Positions 58,976 to 64,000 of a stretch of DNA of 64,000 bases are shown piece after piece. Position numbers and translations under genes: made by a program. Origin of the DNA: Dioscorea cayenensis subsp. rotundata (lineage: Eukaryota; Streptophyta; Magnoliopsida; Dioscoreales; Dioscoreaceae); assembly GCF_009730915.1 (NCBI RefSeq), contig NC_052474.1:20557501-20621500 (forward strand). Reading direction: 5' to 3'. The notes beneath the pieces were generated by a model. The model was not told the DNA's origin, did no database searches, and saw only the letters and a list, made by a program, of their open reading frames with translations. Numbering within the stretch: position 1 is the stretch's first letter; each line of letters opens with the position of its first letter.

Positions 58976-59956
58976 ATGGAAACACTCAGTGCTGACATTC
59001 TCATAGAGATACTCACTAAACTCCCTCCCAAATCCTTGTTCAGATTGAGCTCTGTCTCAAAACAATGGCAGAGTTTGATCTCTGACAAGTACCTGAAAAA
59101 CAAGCTCCCTTTGATGCTCTCTGGAGTTTATCACTTGTCTCACAGTGCAAAAGCAAGTAGTACTGTTGACAAGCCAAGGTTTGCATGTTTTTCTGAAAAT
59201 GGTTTTGAGGACATGAGTCTTGGGTTTTTCCCATTCAATCACATCTCAAGTATCATTGATTGTTGTCATGGTTTGCTGCTTTGTTACTCTTCAGTGAATG
59301 ATTTGTATTATGTTTGTAATCCAATCTTGAAGACATGGTTTCAACTGCCAAAGGTTGAAAAGAGAAGCAAGTTAACAATTTTAGCTTTTGATCCTTGTCA
59401 TTCAATGCAATACAAAGCTGTTTGTTTTACTGCATGGAGAGCACAGGGTGCAGAGGTTGAGGTTTATTCTTCAGAGACTGGAATATGGACATCTTGTTTG
59501 CTGCATTTCGGTGTTGACACCGATAAAATGTCGGCTACAATTCGATACTTTGATGGTGTTCTTTATGTTCTTGCACTTCCCCGGTCTGTCGTCGGTGTTA
59601 ATCTTGAGACGATGAGTTGTCACCGTATTGAATTGCCGGAGAAGGTGAGGCTTGATGGTTGTATTGGTAAGTCTTGTGGACAGCTTCATTACTGCAGTAA
59701 AAATGGAAAACAGATAAATATTTGGGTGATGATGGATAGCAATTGGAGGTTGAAACACAGCATTAGTGTTCAATCAGAGATGGTTAAATTTTCCGCTTTT
59801 CATCCAGAGTTAGAGATTGTTTATCTATGGATGCCGGGAAAAATCATCTCTTATGATTTGGTGAACAAAAGGTTTGATGATGTTTGTGAATTTGGTTCAG
59901 AGATGAAGGATGCTTATCTTATTCAGATGTGGTTGTATCCTTTCTTTACATGGTAA
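58976..59956 (+). CDS. F-box protein, 326 aa, intronless
   Basis: F-box proteins are substrate-recruiting subunits of SCF ubiquitin ligases; the F-box binds SKP1. Residues 4-45 form the F-box (LSADILIEILTKLPPKSLFR, then LSSVSKQWQSLISD). The rest is an F-box-associated region of the plant kelch/FBA-like type: CCHGLLLCYSS, YYVCNPILKTWFQLPK, LAFDPCHSMQYKAVCF, VEVYSSETGIW, YFDGVLYVLA, VVGVNLETMSCHRIELPE and IVYLWMPGKIISYDLVNKRF. A start 30 codons upstream (58886) is in frame, but the Met before ETLSADILIEI fits family starts and lies just before the domain. A TATA-like AATATAAAC is at about 58936. It converges on the CLC gene, with 210 bp between stop codons. The substrate cannot be inferred. Confidence 0.92.
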   Translation: METLSADILIEILTKLPPKSLFRLSSVSKQWQSLISDKYLKNKLPLMLSGVYHLSHSAKASSTVDKPRFACFSENGFEDMSLGFFPFNHISSIIDCCHGLLLCYSSVNDLYYVCNPILKTWFQLPKVEKRSKLTILAFDPCHSMQYKAVCFTAWRAQGAEVEVYSSETGIWTSCLLHFGVDTDKMSATIRYFDGVLYVLALPRSVVGVNLETMSCHRIELPEKVRLDGCIGKSCGQLHYCSKNGKQINIWVMMDSNWRLKHSISVQSEMVKFSAFHPELEIVYLWMPGKIISYDLVNKRFDDVCEFGSEMKDAYLIQMWLYPFFTW

Positions 59957-60166
59957 TTCTTTGTTGCTTTGCTTCAAACTTCATGCATTTGATGTAAAGG
60001 CATCAATTTGTTTGTTACTTTAATGAGAAGTTTGCTTTATATGCTTTGTTTCTTTGTTTTTATCTTCTTTTCCAAAAACAATGAGAAGCATACAAATACC
60101 AAAAGATCAAATAAATTGCTTGGTAAATATTGTTCAGTAGTATTGATGATTCATCATCGATGATCG

Positions 60167-63100
60167 CTAAGTTTGTTCTTCGTTCCTTTTCTTTTGCCGA
60201 TTAAAATGAGGGAAGAGACGAAGTATATGCTCTCGCATAAAGTCATGTCGGGTGAGGACACCGATGACCGGAGGCCTCTGCAAAAGAGAACAACACAATT
60301 ACTCATCAACAGATTAAGAGAATAAGATAAACAAATAGATGATACGATAAGCGGAGAATTCTCACCCCCGGAGTTTTCGGCACAACACAAAGATGACGGA
60401 GACCGAGTTCTCTAAATAACAATGCAGCCTTCGCCAATGACATTGTCTCGACAACGGTATATGGTGATTTATTAGTGATTGGATGAAGATCGACATACAT
60501 TTCCATTTCATCGACACTTATATCCAATTCCTCCAGTTTCATTCCCTTTCCTGGCCCTGCTTTTGCAAAATCAAATGAACCAAACTTCTTGAAAACTTCC
60601 CCAACACCAGTTAAAACTTTTTCTTTGGTAAATCTCTTCCCTTTCAGCAACACAATCAAATGTGACCTTAACACTAGGCCACATAATTCAGGGGCTTCAC
60701 AGAAAGGCAGTTCGTTGATGACCGGGAATCCGTGGTGCCTCGTCGTCTTCAGTATCTGCATTATGTTACCGACTTTTTCAACACCAGTGAAAGTTATCAA
60801 TGGGCCTGAAACTACATCACCGGCGACCAAATGCCTCATATAAGGTTCAGCATGAGCTACCAAAAATGGCAACCCTTTCATCTGAATTATAAGATCATAT
60901 ACTCCAATGTTGATGTTATCTGCAACTGATTTTGATATCAATAGAACTAGCATTACTAGAGGTAGCATTAGAAGATCATTGGTGAGTTCTAGAAGTATAA
61001 TGCAAACTGATACTGTCATTCTCATTGTTCCTCCAAGAAGAGAAGCCGCGCCAAAAAGTGCGAAAAGAGCTGGATCCAAACTGCAGATTGGACTGAGAAT
61101 TGTGCCTAAAAGACGGCCGAATGAAGCTCCGGCGAGTATCACAGGGATGAATAAACCCGATGGAACAGCAATGCCGTAAGTCACTAGTCCAAGACAGTAG
61201 ACAGCAATGAAGAAAAGTACTAGAGTGGAGATGTCGAATTCATTCCCGGTGTTCCCGGTGAAAAGATTTCGAATAGCATCTTCATTTGTGTTGAGAAAGA
61301 GGGATGCAAGATCATTGTAGTGTCCTGGAGGACACTGGAAGTTCTTGAAGTTTCCTGATCGACCTGCGGTCGGGCATCGGTCTTCGAGTCCTGGAGGACA
61401 TGGAGTGCATCGTGCGAGCCATGGAATTCCATAGGAACAGCATGAAGTTAGTAAAGAGATGATCATTGTGTGCATAATCTTGAAAGCAGCTCCTTTCCTG
61501 CCAATTTAAACAACCACTGCAGTTATTTTTTACTGCGTTACTATGATAAGAACAAGATTGTTAAGCACATACTCATTGATTATGCTGTATTTCCGAAGAA
61601 TTTTTCCTACAAGGTGATTATAAAGAGCTCCTAAGATGCCACCAATGACTCCAATAATTATAACTGCAACAAGATCAGATGTGCTATATGTGCTCACAGT
61701 TGAACTGAGGTCAAACATTATCAAACCACCCTTGCCGAAGAGTCCACATTTGCCTCCCCTGCAATAAACTATTAAGCTTCTCAACACCACAGCAACAACA
61801 GCATTTGTGAAGAATGTCCTCCAAAGCAGAGCATTTCGCCACCTGAACAATTTAATTCGGTGTTTATATTTAATGAAATGAACTGTAATTAGAATTAACA
61901 AATCGAATTATACCAAGAAGTTGCTTCTTCAAGAGTGAAAAGGACTCCGCCGACTGGTGCTCTGAAAGCAGCAGCTACACCAGCAGCGGCACCGCAGGTA
62001 ATCAAGTCTCGTCGATCCCTATCATTTTTAAAGTATCGCAGACATCTCCATGTCAAGTGATACTTACGCGAACCACCTTGACCAAGCATCGACGCAATGC
62101 ATGCCCCTGTGTGCACCATTGGCCCTTCTTTGCCCAGTACAAATCCTGCAGAAACTCCGAATATCGAACCAAATATCTGCAGATTATCATTTGTAACACA
62201 ATTAGTACATCCATACTTTCCTTCAAATTGAACAAGAGAAAATTGATGAATTTTATACCTTCACTAAGAGAGTACTTGGAGCCAATATCGAATGGGAATC
62301 GACGCCATTTAGATAAGCTTTAACTTCCGGAATGCCTGAACCAGCTGCGGCCGGTGCGATGTAAGCGCAAAGAGCTGCTGCTGCAGTTGCAAGCAGAAGA
62401 TTACAACCAGCATATGCTACAAATGCCGCATGATATCTGCAATTGAAATGAAGATTCTGATTATTTTTCGCTCTGTTAATAAGATTATGGTTTTTCGTTT
62501 GTGTGTATACCTTTCTTTAAGCATAAGATCATTTGTCAGTAGTAATTTAAATCCGGCAATGTTCTCGACGGCAAAGTTGTTGAAGAAGCCTACAAGCCCT
62601 GTGAGTAAGCCTACAAGAAGTGCAAGGCTCCACTTCAGACATACATACTGAAATATCTGAACTCTTTTTCTTGTTCTCCAGTCCTCCTTGAATAGATCAT
62701 TCTCCACAATTCTGTCAATGTAGCAGTAACAATTTTTTACTGAAGCTTGATGAACTTATGCAAGAACATGAAAAGGACACATTATAAGCATTCAAACTAA
62801 CTCCAAACATTCATTTTTTTGTTGTGGAGAATATGAGAAATTCTACAAACTCCATTCATGCATTTATTCAAACACTCATTGAGCAACACAAATTCATCAC
62901 TGTGAAATAAGATGAGAAAGCTAAGCAAATCACTCCACATAAATTTGTGAACTTTTACTACCAAAACACTAACTTCATCAGCATCAATCTGATTATCATT
63001 GCCTCCGTTTATGCATTCATTCAAAAAAGCATCAAACCATACAAATTATTCATTAATGTCAGAAAAAGTATAAACTTAAGCAAATCAGATCAAATAAATC

Positions 63101-63598
63101 TCAAATGCTTAAGTTTTAAATCTATGTTCTGTGAAAATAATGAGAAATTCTACATTGCCTCCATTTCTAATCTTTTTCTGCTTCAATTTCAATCTAATTC
63201 TCATTGCCTCCATGTATGCATTCATTCAAACACCCATCAACATGAGGAAAAATTACAAAGTTAAGCAAATCATATCAAATAAATTTCAAATGCTTAAAAG
63301 TTCTAATCTTTTTCTGTGAAAACAATGAGAAACTCTACAAACACCAAACTGCAATGCATAAACAAATAAAAAAAAATCAATCAAACAATGAACAAGCATG
63401 GCATCAAAGCTAAGAATAATACTCATAATCCAAACTCTCAATGGAGCAGAGCTTAGCTCCAACAATGGCCGTTTGTGAGGTGGTGTTCAAAGGGCGCTTC
63501 TCCAGCAACGGCTCTCTAACTGACATGAGATCTGAGCCGTCCGTTTGCATCGAGATCAGCACATCATCTCCGGTTCCATTCTCGAGGCAGTGGCCCAT
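60167..63598 (-). CDS. CLC-c/g-type chloride channel/transporter, 776 aa, seven exons
   Basis: Plant CLC proteins move anions across the vacuole (tonoplast) and other endomembranes. Coding exons on the minus strand: 63598-63423, 62711-62511, 62436-62259, 62176-61914, 61842-61573, 61497-60366 and 60277-60167 (2331 bp). All introns have GT-AG ends and matching phases. The anion-selectivity motif is GSGIPEVKAYLNG with Ser159, which points to chloride; the nitrate-selective CLC-a/b type has Pro there. The gating glutamate is E202 in GKEGPMVHTG, and the proton-pathway Glu lies in LEEATSWW. Further signatures are GNFKNFQCPPGHYNDL and YGIAVPSGLFIPVILAGASFGRLLG. Two CBS domains form the C-terminal ~200 residues (ELCGLVLRSHL, MEMYVDLHPITN, LGLRHLCVVPKTPGRPPVIG, LTRHDF). 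Length and N-terminal NTTSQ-AIVGA-IESLDYE agree with CLC-c. The gene looks intact. Confidence 0.95.
62960..63335. repeat. ~205 bp tandem repeat in CLC intron 1
   Basis: CATTGCCTCC.T.TATGCATTCATTCAAA recurs at about 62998 and 63203, with AGCAAATCA.ATCAAATAAAT and TCAAATGCTTAA following at the same distance. A weaker third copy begins near 62840. Intron 1 spans 62712-63422. Confidence 0.75.
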
Positions 63599-64000
63599 TG
63601 CTTCTTTCTTCTTCTTGTTGCAAGTGCATGCAATAAGAACTTCAAAAAGAAGAAAAAAACACAGTTTTAAAGCAATTCAATAATTAAATATTATAATGAA
63701 CACAAAATTATCTATAAAAAGTAAATCATAATTGAAAATAATTTTGCATCACTAATTAAAAAAAATAAAAAATAATTGAAGAAATTATTTGATATAATGA
63801 TGAAGTAGAACGCATTTAATAAATACAAGGAATCTTATGTATTTTTTTTTTTTACTTAATGAAATTTAGTTTAATTGCAAACTATGAAAAAGCTAACTAC
63901 AAACCGTGTATTGAGATAGCAACTTCACGTCTGTACACATCCCTGAGTCTCTGACCTGGTTTATCTATATTTTGAGGAAAAAAAAACTATGAAGAGATGA
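63599..64000 (-). other. Upstream region of the CLC gene
   Basis: The minus-strand leader includes a purine-rich AAGAAGAAGAAAGAAGCA just before the start codon. No upstream in-frame ATG is evident. Beyond that the DNA is AT-rich, and I see no clear core promoter. Confidence 0.45.

Noticed and set aside
59471..59773. Antisense open frame opposite the F-box gene
   Set aside because: A shadow frame with no family resemblance, inside a well-supported gene.

Overview
The window is nuclear DNA from a flowering plant. The genes have GT-AG introns, a plant CLC channel, a plant mid-SUN protein, an F-box protein and an RRM protein. There is a cytosolic-type tRNA-Ser and several Ty1/copia retrotransposons primed by a tRNA-Met-like site. 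The DNA between genes is very AT-rich and full of AT, GA/CT and trinucleotide microsatellites. I cannot name the species, or say whether it is a monocot or a dicot.

0-11 kb: a decayed VID27-like gene fragment (minus, 360-1253), a CT-rich stretch, a degenerate minus-strand copia element (3184-8232) with one full LTR and one chimeric LTR, then AT-rich spacer with a tandem duplication.
11-23 kb: an intact tRNA-Ser(CGA) at 11209; a non-autonomous Mutator-like element (13893-15509) with ~370 bp inverted repeats and a perfect 9 bp target duplication; the 5' end of a second copia element running into a gap of exactly 1000 N (18276-19275); and a GC-richer block of unknown nature after the gap.
23-34 kb: a third, old copia element with both LTRs (23172-28321), then a six-exon RRM RNA-binding protein gene (minus, 31088-33491) whose leader is packed with microsatellites.
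34-46 kb: gene-free DNA with a 619 bp hAT-type element (perfect 8 bp target duplication), two promoter-like islands without genes, an ~850 bp Harbinger-like MITE and a second, partial copy of the Mutator-like end.
46-51 kb: a mid-SUN nuclear-envelope/ER protein gene (plus, 591 aa).
51-58 kb: AT-rich DNA, a hAT-like element, and a composite cassette (55515-57928) in which a GC-rich module is duplicated in tandem and surrounded by ~26 copies of a 21-23 bp minisatellite.
58-64 kb: an intronless F-box gene (plus) converging on a seven-exon CLC-c/g-type anion channel gene (minus, 776 aa).

The four host genes are unrelated single-copy-looking loci. Nothing suggests an operon-like cluster or pathway. 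The most unusual structures are the composite cassette at 55.5-57.9 kb and the Mutator-like family with a palindrome inside each inverted repeat.
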